The notes below the pieces were generated by a model. It was not told where the DNA came from. It searched no databases and saw only the letters and a list, made by a program, of their open reading frames with translations. A stretch of 50,398 nucleotides of DNA from positions 1 through 50,398 of the forward strand of contig PAPD01000038.1 of the NCBI GenBank assembly GCA_002708765.1. Reading direction: 5' to 3'. Positions 9,349 through 18,066 of the stretch are shown in pieces. Each line of letters starts with the position of its first letter. The stretch's first letter is position 1. The stretch is from Gammaproteobacteria bacterium. Lineage in GTDB: Bacteria; Pseudomonadota; Gammaproteobacteria; Pseudomonadales; Azotimanducaceae. The position numbers and the translations under genes are program-made.

Positions 9349-10914
9349 ATGATATTTTTCAGAGCCATTCGAATTATTACGATTGGGATAAAGCGAAGGG
9401 TTGATCGCCACCTTATAGGAAAGATTCCAATTTTCTGGATGGTATTTCTTTCTCCGCTCAAGCTAATCGTTCGAAAAGAAAATTTATCAATTTCTACGAG
9501 GAAAGCTATCGAAGAGTTGGGGCCTATCTTTATTAAGCTTGGTCAGATTCTTTCTACGAGGAAAGATTTATTTACGGAAGAAATGCTAACCGAATTAGAG
9601 AAACTTCAAGATGATGTCCCTCCTTTCAAAACAAAGATCGCCAAAGATATTATCGAAAATGAACTGGGATCACCTATAAAAACCCTATTTTCTTCTTTCG
9701 AGTCCACTCCCTTGGCCTCGGCTTCAGTTGCCCAAATACATAGGGCAGAGCTTATCAAAGAGGATGGATCTATAAGAACCGTGGCCGTTAAAGTAATCAG
9801 GCCGAACATAGAGGTCATTATTCGAAAAGATATCAGATTGATGAAATGGCTTGCTAGATTAATCGAAAAGATTTCTCCTGATACTAAACGCTTGCACCTG
9901 AGGCAGATCATTGAAGACTATGAGAACAACATCCTAGATGAACTTGATCTTACTATCGAAGCAAACAATACCATCAAGCTAAAGCAGAACTGGGAACTTT
10001 CTGGAAAACTTTACGTGCCAGAGATAGAAGAGCGGTTGCTGTCTCGAGATGTAATGGTAATGGAGTACATAAACGGCCTGCCAGTGACTAGCATAGAAAA
10101 TTTCAAAACACATGGAGTAGATCTAAGAAAGCTCGCTCATCTTGGTGTTGAGATTTTCTTTACACAGGTTTTTGATCACAATTTTTTTCATGCCGACATG
10201 CACCCGGGGAACGTCTTCGTTGACATTTCCAACCCCGAAAACCCTACATATATAGCGCTGGACTGTGCCGTTATAGGATCGCTAACCGAAAAGGACCAGT
10301 TGTATCTGGCGAAAAATATTTACGCTTTTTTCCAGCGTGACTACGAGGAAGTCGCTAGGCTTCATCATGAAAGCGGGTGGATTCCAAAAAAGACCAACAT
10401 TCGGGAGTTCGCTAATGTCATCCGAAGTGTAATGGATCCTTATTTTAAAAAACCGATCAGCGAGATTTCACTGAGTGCCATACTGCTTAAACTTTTTAAC
10501 ATGGCAAAAAAATATGAAGTAGACATCCAGCCTCAACTCGTATTACTGCAGAAAAATCTTGTCAATATCGAAGGGATGGGAAGACAGATATATCCAGAGC
10601 TAAATCTCTGGGAAAGTGCAGCTCCTTTCATCGAAAACTGGGTTAAAAAACGAATAGGAATAAAGGGGGTGGCTAGGAGAGTCCAAAGAAAAATTCCAGT
10701 TTGGCTAGAGATTTTCCCCGAATTACCTGAATTGCTATTTACAGCACAACAAGAGCTCCGGGAAATCAAAGAACAGCATCACAAACAAACCGAATTGATT
10801 GAGCAAATCCAATCGGGACTTAGAAGAAACCAGAGATCCCGGACATTCCAAGTCTTGGCTTTTGGGTGTCTAGTCATTTTTGGTGCCTTATATTGGATGT
10901 ACATTCCGCATTAA
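9349..10914 (+). CDS. ubiB: UbiB family atypical kinase/ATPase for ubiquinone biosynthesis
   Basis: This 521-residue membrane-associated protein-kinase-like ATPase is needed for ubiquinone synthesis. The UbiB signature KLGQILSTRKDL is near residues 64-75. The Ala-rich nucleotide loop is ASASVAQIH, the ATP lysine is in VAVKVIRP, and the catalytic segment is FFHADMHPGN. A C-terminal hydrophobic segment (FQVLAFGCLVIFGALYWMYI) anchors it. It is tightly coupled to ubiE. hisI follows after 38 bp. Confidence 0.95.
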   Translation: MIFFRAIRIITIGIKRRVDRHLIGKIPIFWMVFLSPLKLIVRKENLSISTRKAIEELGPIFIKLGQILSTRKDLFTEEMLTELEKLQDDVPPFKTKIAKDIIENELGSPIKTLFSSFESTPLASASVAQIHRAELIKEDGSIRTVAVKVIRPNIEVIIRKDIRLMKWLARLIEKISPDTKRLHLRQIIEDYENNILDELDLTIEANNTIKLKQNWELSGKLYVPEIEERLLSRDVMVMEYINGLPVTSIENFKTHGVDLRKLAHLGVEIFFTQVFDHNFFHADMHPGNVFVDISNPENPTYIALDCAVIGSLTEKDQLYLAKNIYAFFQRDYEEVARLHHESGWIPKKTNIREFANVIRSVMDPYFKKPISEISLSAILLKLFNMAKKYEVDIQPQLVLLQKNLVNIEGMGRQIYPELNLWESAAPFIENWVKKRIGIKGVARRVQRKIPVWLEIFPELPELLFTAQQELREIKEQHHKQTELIEQIQSGLRRNQRSRTFQVLAFGCLVIFGALYWMYIPH

Positions 10915-10952
10915 AGTGATATTCTTTTTTCACTTTCAAAGATCCGCAACCA

Positions 10953-11354
10953 ATGAAATTAAAAGATAAGAAATGGCTGCAGGAAATAAGATTTAATGAA
11001 GAGGGCCTTATCCCTGCTATTGCTCAGGACCATCAGAGCGGAAGAGTATTAATGCTCGCGTGGATGAACAGAAATTCGCTCCAGACAACAATTGATACTA
11101 AAAAATTAACTTACTGGTCAAGATCTCGGCAAAAAATCTGGGTTAAGGGTGAAGAATCAGGGAATGAACAGAATTTAGTTTCTATGCAACTTGATTGCGA
11201 CGGAGATGTTCTTCTTATCAAAGTAAAACAGAAGGGGAATATCGCTTGTCATACTGGAAGAAATTCATGTTTTTATAGAGAACTCGGTGAAAATGGTTGG
11301 GAAACAGCCGAGCCAGTGATAAAAAACCCTGAGGAAATATATACAAATGGATAA
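10953..11354 (+). CDS. hisI: phosphoribosyl-AMP cyclohydrolase
   Basis: This 133-residue stand-alone HisI opens the purine ring of PR-AMP in histidine synthesis. The metal-binding signature is QLDCDGDVLLIKVKQ followed by CHTGRNSCFY, and the opening HQSGRVLMLAWMN is typical. It overlaps hisE by 8 nt. Unlike E. coli, HisI and HisE are separate proteins. The hisI-hisE pair between ubiB and tatA is the Pseudomonas-like arrangement. Confidence 0.96.
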   Translation: MKLKDKKWLQEIRFNEEGLIPAIAQDHQSGRVLMLAWMNRNSLQTTIDTKKLTYWSRSRQKIWVKGEESGNEQNLVSMQLDCDGDVLLIKVKQKGNIACHTGRNSCFYRELGENGWETAEPVIKNPEEIYTNG

Positions 11355-11676
11355 TATTATCTCCAAATTAAACAAAACTCTTATGGAAAGAAAGAACACC
11401 AACCCATCAGAATCTTATGTAGCTCAAATGCATCATCTAGGACTTAATAAAATCCTGGAGAAACTTTCTGAAGAGACAACCGAAGTGATTCTGGCTGCAA
11501 AAGATGAAAAAACCCGAAGTAGTTCTGATGAAGTTATAAAGGAAGTCGCTGATGTTTGGTTTCACACGATTATTCTGCTGCATCACCTTGATAAATCGAC
11601 TGACTTAGTGCTCGAGGAATTACAAAAAAGATATGGAGTTTCAGGACTTCAGGAAAAAGCTTCGAGAAAGAGTTAG
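11347..11676 (+). CDS. hisE: phosphoribosyl-ATP pyrophosphatase
   Basis: This 109-residue MazG-like pyrophosphohydrolase converts PR-ATP to PR-AMP, the step before HisI. The helical core with metal-binding acidic residues is visible as KLSEETTEVILAAKDE and EVADVWFHTIILL. The gene overlaps hisI by 8 nt and lies 26 bp before tatA. The downstream spacer carries an AAAGGAGG Shine-Dalgarno for tatA. Confidence 0.95.
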   Translation: MDNIISKLNKTLMERKNTNPSESYVAQMHHLGLNKILEKLSEETTEVILAAKDEKTRSSSDEVIKEVADVWFHTIILLHHLDKSTDLVLEELQKRYGVSGLQEKASRKS

Positions 11677-11702
11677 TATAAATCTTTGGAAAGGAGGAAG
11701 TT

Positions 11703-11915
11703 ATGTCATTCGGAATTACTGAACTTATTATAGTCCTTGTAATAGTATTTTTGCTGTTTGGAACATCAAAACTAAGAAGCTTTGGCAGTGATCTCGGTTC
11801 GGCGTTAAAAGGATTCAAGAATGCGATGTCAGACAATAACGATCAGGAAAAATCGGAAATGACTAGCGAAGCAGAAAATAAAGAGCAAGATGAACCCAGT
11901 AAAAATATAAGCTAA
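11703..11915 (+). CDS. tatA: Sec-independent translocase TatA
   Basis: This 70-residue protein has a single N-terminal transmembrane helix ([18 protein letters not shown]), the conserved FG hinge and an amphipathic helix ([12 protein letters not shown]), followed by an acidic tail. It forms the pore of the twin-arginine export system. The first gene of tatABC has a strong AAAGGAGG ribosome site at 11691-11698, consistent with TatA being made in excess. Confidence 0.95.
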   Translation: MSFGITELIIVLVIVFLLFGTSKLRSFGSDLGSALKGFKNAMSDNNDQEKSEMTSEAENKEQDEPSKNIS

Positions 11916-11933
11916 CGACTGCTTTCTAAATTC

Positions 11934-12284
11934 ATGTTTGAAATAGGTTTTCCTGAACTTATCGTAATCGCCATCGTAACTTTAGTGGTGGTAGGACCTG
12001 AGAAAATACCTCAGGTAGTAAAGACTGTGTCATTCTGGGTTAGACGTATCAGCCTCTCCTTTGAAAATATTAAAGAAGAAATAGAGCGTGAAATTAATGC
12101 GGATGAGATTAGAGCCCAGATTCATAATGACAGCATTATGAAATCTCTCAATGAAACGCAGGACAAACTACAAGAGGCAGCAAAAGACTTATCCAGGGGA
12201 GTGTACGAATCGACCACCGAACAGGGAAAAAATTCCGACGAATCTCAGGGAAAAAAGATCTCGAATGGCAAACCCGATGCATGA
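11934..12284 (+). CDS. tatB: Sec-independent translocase TatB
   Basis: This 116-residue protein opens with MFEIGFPELIVIAIVTLVVV, followed by the GPEKIP hinge and a long charged helical region. This is the TatB form with Glu8 in the membrane helix. It forms the substrate receptor with TatC. It lies 18 bp after tatA and overlaps the tatC start by 20 nt. Confidence 0.94.
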   Translation: MFEIGFPELIVIAIVTLVVVGPEKIPQVVKTVSFWVRRISLSFENIKEEIEREINADEIRAQIHNDSIMKSLNETQDKLQEAAKDLSRGVYESTTEQGKNSDESQGKKISNGKPDA

Positions 12285-13026
12285 CGATGATGTGGTTAAG
12301 GAACAACCGCTAATAGAGCACCTTGTTGAGCTACGAACCAGACTCCTAAAAATAATTAGCATTCTCCTGATTGTATTCATTCCCTTACTTTTTTTGGCGA
12401 ACGACATCTACGCGATCATTTCCGAACCGCTTAGAGATCTAATGCCACCTGATTCCAGGATGATCGCGACAGAAGTAGCCTCTCCATTTTTGACCCCATT
12501 CAAATTGGCTTTGGTAACATCGTTTTTTATCACTATGCCATTTGTCCTCCACCAAATCTGGAGTTTTATTGCACCAGGATTATACTCATTTGAAAAAAAA
12601 ATCATGGCGCCTATCTTCATTACCAGCGTTGCTTTATTTTATTTGGGAATGGCGTTCGCTTACTTTGTGGTTTTTCCTCTAGTATTCAATTTTTTCGCGT
12701 CGGTTACTCCGGAAGGTGTAAGCATGATGACCGATATAAATCGATATCTTGATTTTGTGTTGAAGCTTTTTTTTGCCTTCGGACTCGCATTTGAAATTCC
12801 TGTCGCCACAATAATCCTGATCTGGTCGGGAGCAATAAGCATAGAATCTCTCAAGAAGAAAAGGCCCTACGTAATAGTTAGCTGTTTTATTTTCGGGATG
12901 CTCCTAACACCACCGGATGTTATTTCGCAAGCTTTATTAGCTTTGCCAATGTGGTTCCTCTTCGAGGTTGGCATAATTTTTTGTCAGATCTTCAAATTCA
13001 GAAAAGATGAACCCAAGGCCGAATAA
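12265..13026 (+). CDS. tatC: Sec-independent translocase TatC
   Basis: This 253-residue polytopic membrane protein binds the twin-arginine signal. The conserved N-terminal IEHLVELRTRLLK, the segment SFIAPGLYSFEKK and FVVFPLVFNFF mark the family, with six membrane helices expected. I chose the ATG at 12265, giving MANPMHDDDVVKEQ. The reading frame is open further upstream inside tatB, but that extension does not resemble TatC. The 20 nt overlap with tatB suggests translational coupling. Confidence 0.95.
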   Translation: MANPMHDDDVVKEQPLIEHLVELRTRLLKIISILLIVFIPLLFLANDIYAIISEPLRDLMPPDSRMIATEVASPFLTPFKLALVTSFFITMPFVLHQIWSFIAPGLYSFEKKIMAPIFITSVALFYLGMAFAYFVVFPLVFNFFASVTPEGVSMMTDINRYLDFVLKLFFAFGLAFEIPVATIILIWSGAISIESLKKKRPYVIVSCFIFGMLLTPPDVISQALLALPMWFLFEVGIIFCQIFKFRKDEPKAE

Positions 13027-13028
13027 CT

Positions 13029-13463
13029 TTATAGAATAAAAGTTGTGGGCCCGGAATTCGTTAGGGTCACTTCCATATCGGAGCCAAATTGCCCGTACTG
13101 CAATTCAACATCCAAGGTTTCTTTCGCAACTTTGATTAAACTCTTATACAGTGTTCTTGCTTCGGAAAAGGATAATGCTTCTGAGAACGACGGCCTCAGG
13201 CCTTTTCGGGTATTGGCTGCCAGAGTAAATTGAGACACAACTAAAAGACCTCCAGATACATCTAGAAGTGATTTGTTCATGAGGTGATCGGCATCATCAA
13301 ATATTCGGTAGTTAATAACTTTGTTCAGGAATGGTTCTAGCTTAGTTTCATCATCCCCTTTCTCAAACCCAACGAACAAGAGAAGTCCTGGTCCGATAGT
13401 TCCAATTATTTCTCCCGACACCTCGACCTGAGCGGAAGTTACCCTCTGAAGTAAACCTCTCAT
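13029..13463 (-). CDS. dtd: D-aminoacyl-tRNA deacylase
   Basis: DTD removes D-amino acids wrongly attached to tRNA. The 144-residue product starts MRGLLQRVTSAQVEV at the ATG at 13463; an upstream in-frame ATG at 13526 would add 21 residues not found in the family. The active-site motifs are SQFTLAANTRKGLRPSF and NSGPTTFIL (the cross-subunit GP motif) at the C-terminus. The gene is convergent with tatC, with its stop 2 bp beyond the tatC stop. Confidence 0.95.
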   Translation of the reverse strand: MRGLLQRVTSAQVEVSGEIIGTIGPGLLLFVGFEKGDDETKLEPFLNKVINYRIFDDADHLMNKSLLDVSGGLLVVSQFTLAANTRKGLRPSFSEALSFSEARTLYKSLIKVAKETLDVELQYGQFGSDMEVTLTNSGPTTFIL

Positions 13464-13577
13464 AAATGCTCCCACTTTGCAGCCCAGTTCAGAAAACCTA
13501 GATTCTCGCAAGGACCCAGACACCATCCTAATATTTCGACAGCCAAACCGCGCATGATACAGACAGAAAAGGTTTTA

Positions 13578-15398
13578 TCAGGTACTCGCACGAAGAGCGC
13601 GTTTTCTTTCATCTTCCGTTAAAATTTTTTTTCTTAGTCTTAGGTGATTTGGAGTAACCTCGACCAGTTCATCATCCTCTATAAATTCTAGGGCCGATTC
13701 TACAGTCAGTCTTATGGGTTCCGATAACGATATATTTTCATCTGTGCCTGCGGCTCTTACATTAGTCAGTTGCTTTGCTTTCATAGGGTTAACCGGAAGG
13801 TCATTCTCTCTGGAATGCAACCCGACTATCATGCCTTCATAAATTTCTTCATTAGAAGAAATCAATAGTCTTCCTCTAGCCTGAAGATTATTAAGCGCAA
13901 AGCTCGAACTCTTTCCGTTGGCCATCGATACCAAAGCGCCCTTGCCTCGACCAAAAAATTCCTGGGAAGAAGCAGACCCGTAGTGCGAGAAAACGCGATG
14001 CATAATTCCTGTGCCCGAAGTCATAGTCAGAAATTGCGAACGAAAACCTATTAGACTGCGTGTGGCAATTATAAACTCCAGCCTAACCCGAGCCTCCCCT
14101 TCCGACCGCATATCTCTAAATGTCGCTTTTCTTCGTCCCATTTCTTCCATTATTTTCCCTTGATGCAATTCTTCGATATCAATCAATAGATGCTCAACAG
14201 GTTCTTCGTCACCATTTTCCGTCTTAAGGATAAGAACTTCTGGCCTGCCAATAGCTATCTCATACCCCTCACGACGCATCGTCTCTATCAGGACAGACAG
14301 ATGCAATTCACCGCGGCCCGAGACCCTGAAACTCTCAGAATGAGCTGTTTCTTCTACCCTTAAAGCGACGTTGTGTTTTGCCTCTTGAAATAATCTCTCT
14401 TTAAGTTGTCGGCTCGTAATATAAAGGCCATCTCGACCCGCAAATGGCGAGGTATTGACCTGAAACATCATGGAAATTGTTGGTTCATCTACTTTGAGAG
14501 CAGGAAGCGCCTCAGGCCTATCCATAGAACAAATCGTATCGGATATTTTGATCTCGTCTATACCACTTACACAGACAATATCCCCCGCACTTGCAGATTT
14601 TACCGGAGATTTTTCTGATCCCGAAAACCCCATCACCTGAAGAATTTTTCCACGACGCTGCATCCCTTCCTTTGAAACAGAATAGATTTGCTCGCCAGCA
14701 ACTATAGTTCCTCGCTTTATTCTTCCGAGCCCTAATACTCCGACGTACTGGTCATAATCAAGCGAACTTACCTGCATCTGAAAGGAACCACTCGCCGAAA
14801 CTTCGGGTGGCGGCACCTGGTCAACAATAACCTCTAGGAGATAACTCAAGTCGTCTGACAACAACTCAGGTGCCGGCCCCGCTCTGCCCTCTATCCCGGA
14901 CCCATAAACAACCGGGAAATCCAGCTGGTCTTCGTTTGCTCCCAGTTGATCGAATAAATCAAAAACTTCATCCAGTACCCAGTCAGGTCTGGCCGCCGGT
15001 CTATCGGTTTTATTAATCATTACAATAGGTCTAAGGCCATTTTCAAAAGCCTTACTTGTAACGTATCTCGTCTGGGGCATGGGACCTTCAACAGCATCGA
15101 CCAACAACAGCACCGAGTCGACCATCGATAAAATCCGTTCTACTTCACCCCCAAAATCAGAGTGTCCCGGGGTATCCACTATGTTTATTCGGTAACCTTC
15201 CCAACTCAAAGCCGCGTTTTTTGAAAGAATGGTAATTCCGCGCTCCCGTTCAAGGTCACCAGAATCCATAACTCTTTCTACTTTCTCGTCTCCTCTCAGC
15301 AAAAACCCGGTTTGAGCCAATAACTTATCGATCAGAGTAGTTTTGCCATGATCTACGTGAGCAACGATTGCTATATTTCGTATTAAAGAAGATTTCAT
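13578..15398 (-). CDS. typA: ribosome-associated translational GTPase TypA/BipA
   Basis: This 606-residue EF-G-like GTPase is involved in ribosome assembly and stress adaptation. The G-motifs are [20 protein letters not shown] and NKTDR. The BipA C-terminal domain contains [20 protein letters not shown] and [12 protein letters not shown]. The length is normal. It is preceded by the aldehyde dehydrogenase gene with only a 32 bp gap, so read-through is possible. Confidence 0.96.
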   Translation of the reverse strand: MKSSLIRNIAIVAHVDHGKTTLIDKLLAQTGFLLRGDEKVERVMDSGDLERERGITILSKNAALSWEGYRINIVDTPGHSDFGGEVERILSMVDSVLLLVDAVEGPMPQTRYVTSKAFENGLRPIVMINKTDRPAARPDWVLDEVFDLFDQLGANEDQLDFPVVYGSGIEGRAGPAPELLSDDLSYLLEVIVDQVPPPEVSASGSFQMQVSSLDYDQYVGVLGLGRIKRGTIVAGEQIYSVSKEGMQRRGKILQVMGFSGSEKSPVKSASAGDIVCVSGIDEIKISDTICSMDRPEALPALKVDEPTISMMFQVNTSPFAGRDGLYITSRQLKERLFQEAKHNVALRVEETAHSESFRVSGRGELHLSVLIETMRREGYEIAIGRPEVLILKTENGDEEPVEHLLIDIEELHQGKIMEEMGRRKATFRDMRSEGEARVRLEFIIATRSLIGFRSQFLTMTSGTGIMHRVFSHYGSASSQEFFGRGKGALVSMANGKSSSFALNNLQARGRLLISSNEEIYEGMIVGLHSRENDLPVNPMKAKQLTNVRAAGTDENISLSEPIRLTVESALEFIEDDELVEVTPNHLRLRKKILTEDERKRALRAST

Positions 15399-15430
15399 AA
15401 TTTAAAAAAGCTCATATTCTCTTTAAAAGT

Positions 15431-16858
15431 TTATTCCGTCTGAATAGTTATCCATTTCCACCGAGTCATAATATCCAAATCAGCTTCGGTTCCCTCTCGG
15501 CCAAAACCACTCATGCCGTTACCTCCAAAAGGCACATGCGGTTCATCCTGAATAGACATCGCGTTAATGTGCACCATGCCAGCCCCTGACGATTTTGCTA
15601 TTCTTAAGGCCGAGGTAATGTCAGATGTGAATATTGAACAGCTCAAACCATATTCCGTGTCATTTGCTAGAGTGATAGCTTCATCAAGATCATTAACTCT
15701 ATAAATTGATGTAACTGGACCGAATGTCTCTTCTCTGTAGACAGTCATTCCCTCTTCAACACCAGACAAAATAGTCGGTGGGCAGCATTGGTCAATCCAG
15801 GCAATGTCGCCATGCAATACCTTGGCGCCCTTAGAAACCGCATCTTCGATGTGCGACCGAACTCTTCCAGCCTGCCTATCGCTAATAATTGGCCCAATAG
15901 CAGTTTCCGGATCTGAAAGGTCACCGACTTTTATGTCCTTAGCTATCTCGGTAAATGCGGGTATGAATTTTTTAGCTATTTCTTTTTGCAGAATTATCCG
16001 GCTGGATGCCATACAAGCCTGCCCTTGAAAAAAGAAAATTCCTAGAGTAGCCGCCTCAAGTGCTTTATCAAGATCAGCGTCATCTAGAACAATCAAAGGG
16101 TTCTTGCCGCCTAACTCAAGAGTAACAGGCTTTAAATCTTTTGCGGCAATGCTAGCCACGTGCTTCCCGATTCTCGGAGAACCACAAAAATTTATTGCCG
16201 CTACGTCTGGATGAGAAGTTAGCGAATCCCCTATCTCAAAGGGATCTCCGGTAACAAAATTGAAGACACCCGAGGGAAGACCAGCCTCCTCAAGAGTTTG
16301 AGAAAACTTGGCAGTAATCTGCGGTGCAAATTCGGAAGGCAACAAAACAGATGTGTTTCCTGTCGCCACAACCATCGCAATTTGCTTCACGTTTTTTAGC
16401 AAAGGAACGTTAAAAGGGGTAATGCAGGCAATAACCCCGACGGGCTCCCTTATAGACATACCGAAAGCTCCTGGTCTATCAAGGGGCATGGTTTGTCCGG
16501 TGAGGCGTCGAGGAACCCCTGCAGCAGCCCGAAAAGCATTAATACAGTACTCAACCTCGAAAGAGGCTTTCATGATCGGTGATCCTACTTCATCAATAAG
16601 GAGTTGCAAGTACTCGTCTCTGTCTCTCTCGACCAAAGCGGCAGCATCGCACAAGGTTTTCTCTCTATCCTTTGCTTGCGAATTCTTGTAGCTCCGATAT
16701 GCCATGTTTGCTGCCTCTACAGCCAGATCAATATCTTTTGATGTTCCCTTAGCGACATGAGCAATCACTTTCTGATTAGAAGGATTGATATCATCAAAAT
16801 AACTTTTTCCAGTAGGTTCTACGAATTTTCCTCCAATCCATAAATCTGTTCTTTCCAT
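15431..16858 (-). CDS. aldehyde dehydrogenase family protein with unusual cofactor-site residue
   Basis: This 475-residue NAD(P)-dependent aldehyde dehydrogenase oxidises an aldehyde to an acid. The catalytic residues are present: Asn150 (TPFN), Glu248 (LELGGKNP) and Cys282 (GQACMASSR). The Lys that normally precedes PSE (as in KPSE) and binds the cofactor ribose is Leu173 here (VLLPSEFAP). I chose the ATG at 16858, which has AAGGAAG 7 nt upstream, over a TTG at 16864. It lies 32 bp downstream of the nitrilase-like gene and is probably in its operon. The substrate is unknown; an aromatic or short-chain aldehyde is a guess from the neighbouring transporter. Confidence 0.88.
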   Translation of the reverse strand: MERTDLWIGGKFVEPTGKSYFDDINPSNQKVIAHVAKGTSKDIDLAVEAANMAYRSYKNSQAKDREKTLCDAAALVERDRDEYLQLLIDEVGSPIMKASFEVEYCINAFRAAAGVPRRLTGQTMPLDRPGAFGMSIREPVGVIACITPFNVPLLKNVKQIAMVVATGNTSVLLPSEFAPQITAKFSQTLEEAGLPSGVFNFVTGDPFEIGDSLTSHPDVAAINFCGSPRIGKHVASIAAKDLKPVTLELGGKNPLIVLDDADLDKALEAATLGIFFFQGQACMASSRIILQKEIAKKFIPAFTEIAKDIKVGDLSDPETAIGPIISDRQAGRVRSHIEDAVSKGAKVLHGDIAWIDQCCPPTILSGVEEGMTVYREETFGPVTSIYRVNDLDEAITLANDTEYGLSCSIFTSDITSALRIAKSSGAGMVHINAMSIQDEPHVPFGGNGMSGFGREGTEADLDIMTRWKWITIQTE

Positions 16859-16890
16859 TATCAATCTTCCTTTTTAAACAATTAAACTAT

Positions 16891-17967
16891 CTATTTAGTG
16901 AATTCAGACTTTTTCCATATTCCGCGATCCAGCATCAATTTAACCTGTTTTTTAATTACTTCGGTTTCATACTCCTCATGCTTCATAGGCTCTCGATCAA
17001 GGTACAAATTTTTGGGATATATCGGTTCCTTATAAAGCATCTGATACATTTCGGTTCTCAAATCTTTCATCCAGTTAGTCCAGAGAGATTTTTCTCTGTG
17101 ATGCCTAAGAGCTTCAATATTGACCGGACCACAAACGCTGGTCGAAACACCACCATATTTTTGTTTACCGACAATCTGCCCTCTGTAATCCACGATCATC
17201 GACTGACCGCCAAAAGTATCCACTGGCGTTTCATCATCTTGCGTCAAAAAATATGTCCCCATATTGGGAGCCATCACATAAAGGTTGTTATCCAGCGCTC
17301 GAGCTCGCGTTGAAATCTCGAAGTAATCATTGGATGCGGCGGGGTGAGGAATCGAGGCTCTATATATCAATTCTGCACCGTTCATGGCAAGAGCTCGGGC
17401 ATTCTCCGGATAAGAACCCTCGTTGGCCATCATAATTCCCATCCTACCTATCTCGGTATCAACAACAGGCCAGAAAGCGTCCAGATTATTACCGTAACGT
17501 TCTATCCACCAATCGTAAATATCATGCGGACAGACTGAGTGCTCCACCGGATACAGAGGCGCTACTTTGTAGTGCTTGAGAATAACTTCCCCCTCAGGAC
17601 TTAAAATGAACCCCACGTTAAAAAACCGATCAGGGATTTCTTCGTGCCGCGCTTTTGCCTGGGCCATAACAAAAACCTTGTGTGGTTTCGCTATTTTTTC
17701 TGCAATCATCTCGACCTCAGGACCGGGAATATCTATAGCGCACTCTCGAGAAAAAGTTACGTGATCAGCATCCATAACCTCGTCATTAAATCCCTGCAAG
17801 GCTCCCTCCGGAAGGGCGATCAACTTAACCGGTAAATCTAGAGAAGATAACCAAAGCGCCGCGTCTGCCATAGAAGCAAGGTGATCGATATTCTTTTCAA
17901 TTTCTCGGCGATGACGGACACCCCATACTGTTGGTACTAAGCCCACCGCATTATATGGTTCAATCAT
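16891..17967 (-). CDS. nitrilase-superfamily protein lacking the catalytic cysteine
   Basis: This 358-residue carbon-nitrogen hydrolase fold protein keeps catalytic Glu54 (LPEGALQGF) and Lys134 (LKHYKVAPLYP). Where the family has Cys-x-(D/E)-x-x-(F/Y)-P-E the sequence reads MANEGSYPENAR, placing Ala181 on the nucleophile. RARALDNNLYVMAPN near residue 230 is typical of the fold. GAGGT precedes the ATG by 5 nt. It is divergent from an AAHS-type transporter and upstream of the aldehyde dehydrogenase. An amide or nitrile substrate would be expected for an active homologue, but without the Cys normal thioester chemistry is not possible, so it may be a binding protein or a changed enzyme. Confidence 0.85.
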   Translation of the reverse strand: MIEPYNAVGLVPTVWGVRHRREIEKNIDHLASMADAALWLSSLDLPVKLIALPEGALQGFNDEVMDADHVTFSRECAIDIPGPEVEMIAEKIAKPHKVFVMAQAKARHEEIPDRFFNVGFILSPEGEVILKHYKVAPLYPVEHSVCPHDIYDWWIERYGNNLDAFWPVVDTEIGRMGIMMANEGSYPENARALAMNGAELIYRASIPHPAASNDYFEISTRARALDNNLYVMAPNMGTYFLTQDDETPVDTFGGQSMIVDYRGQIVGKQKYGGVSTSVCGPVNIEALRHHREKSLWTNWMKDLRTEMYQMLYKEPIYPKNLYLDREPMKHEEYETEVIKKQVKLMLDRGIWKKSEFTK

Positions 17968-18066
17968 GGAAATACCTCATTTTAAATAGTTACCAAGGAA
18001 GTGCTAAACTTCGCAATTCTACTTGAGCTAACCTGGATAACAATCAAATCTCCTCGAAAACTTCTT

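Noticed and set aside
9491-9566. Direct repeat of TTTCTACGAGGAAAG in ubiB
   Set aside because: The two copies encode the ISTRK and LSTRK segments of the conserved UbiB N-terminus; it is short and in-frame and looks like chance in related codons, not a mobile element.
12151-12264. Upstream extension of the tatC frame inside tatB
   Set aside because: The extra 38 residues are unlike TatC and overlap conserved tatB coding; the ATG at 12265 matches the family start.
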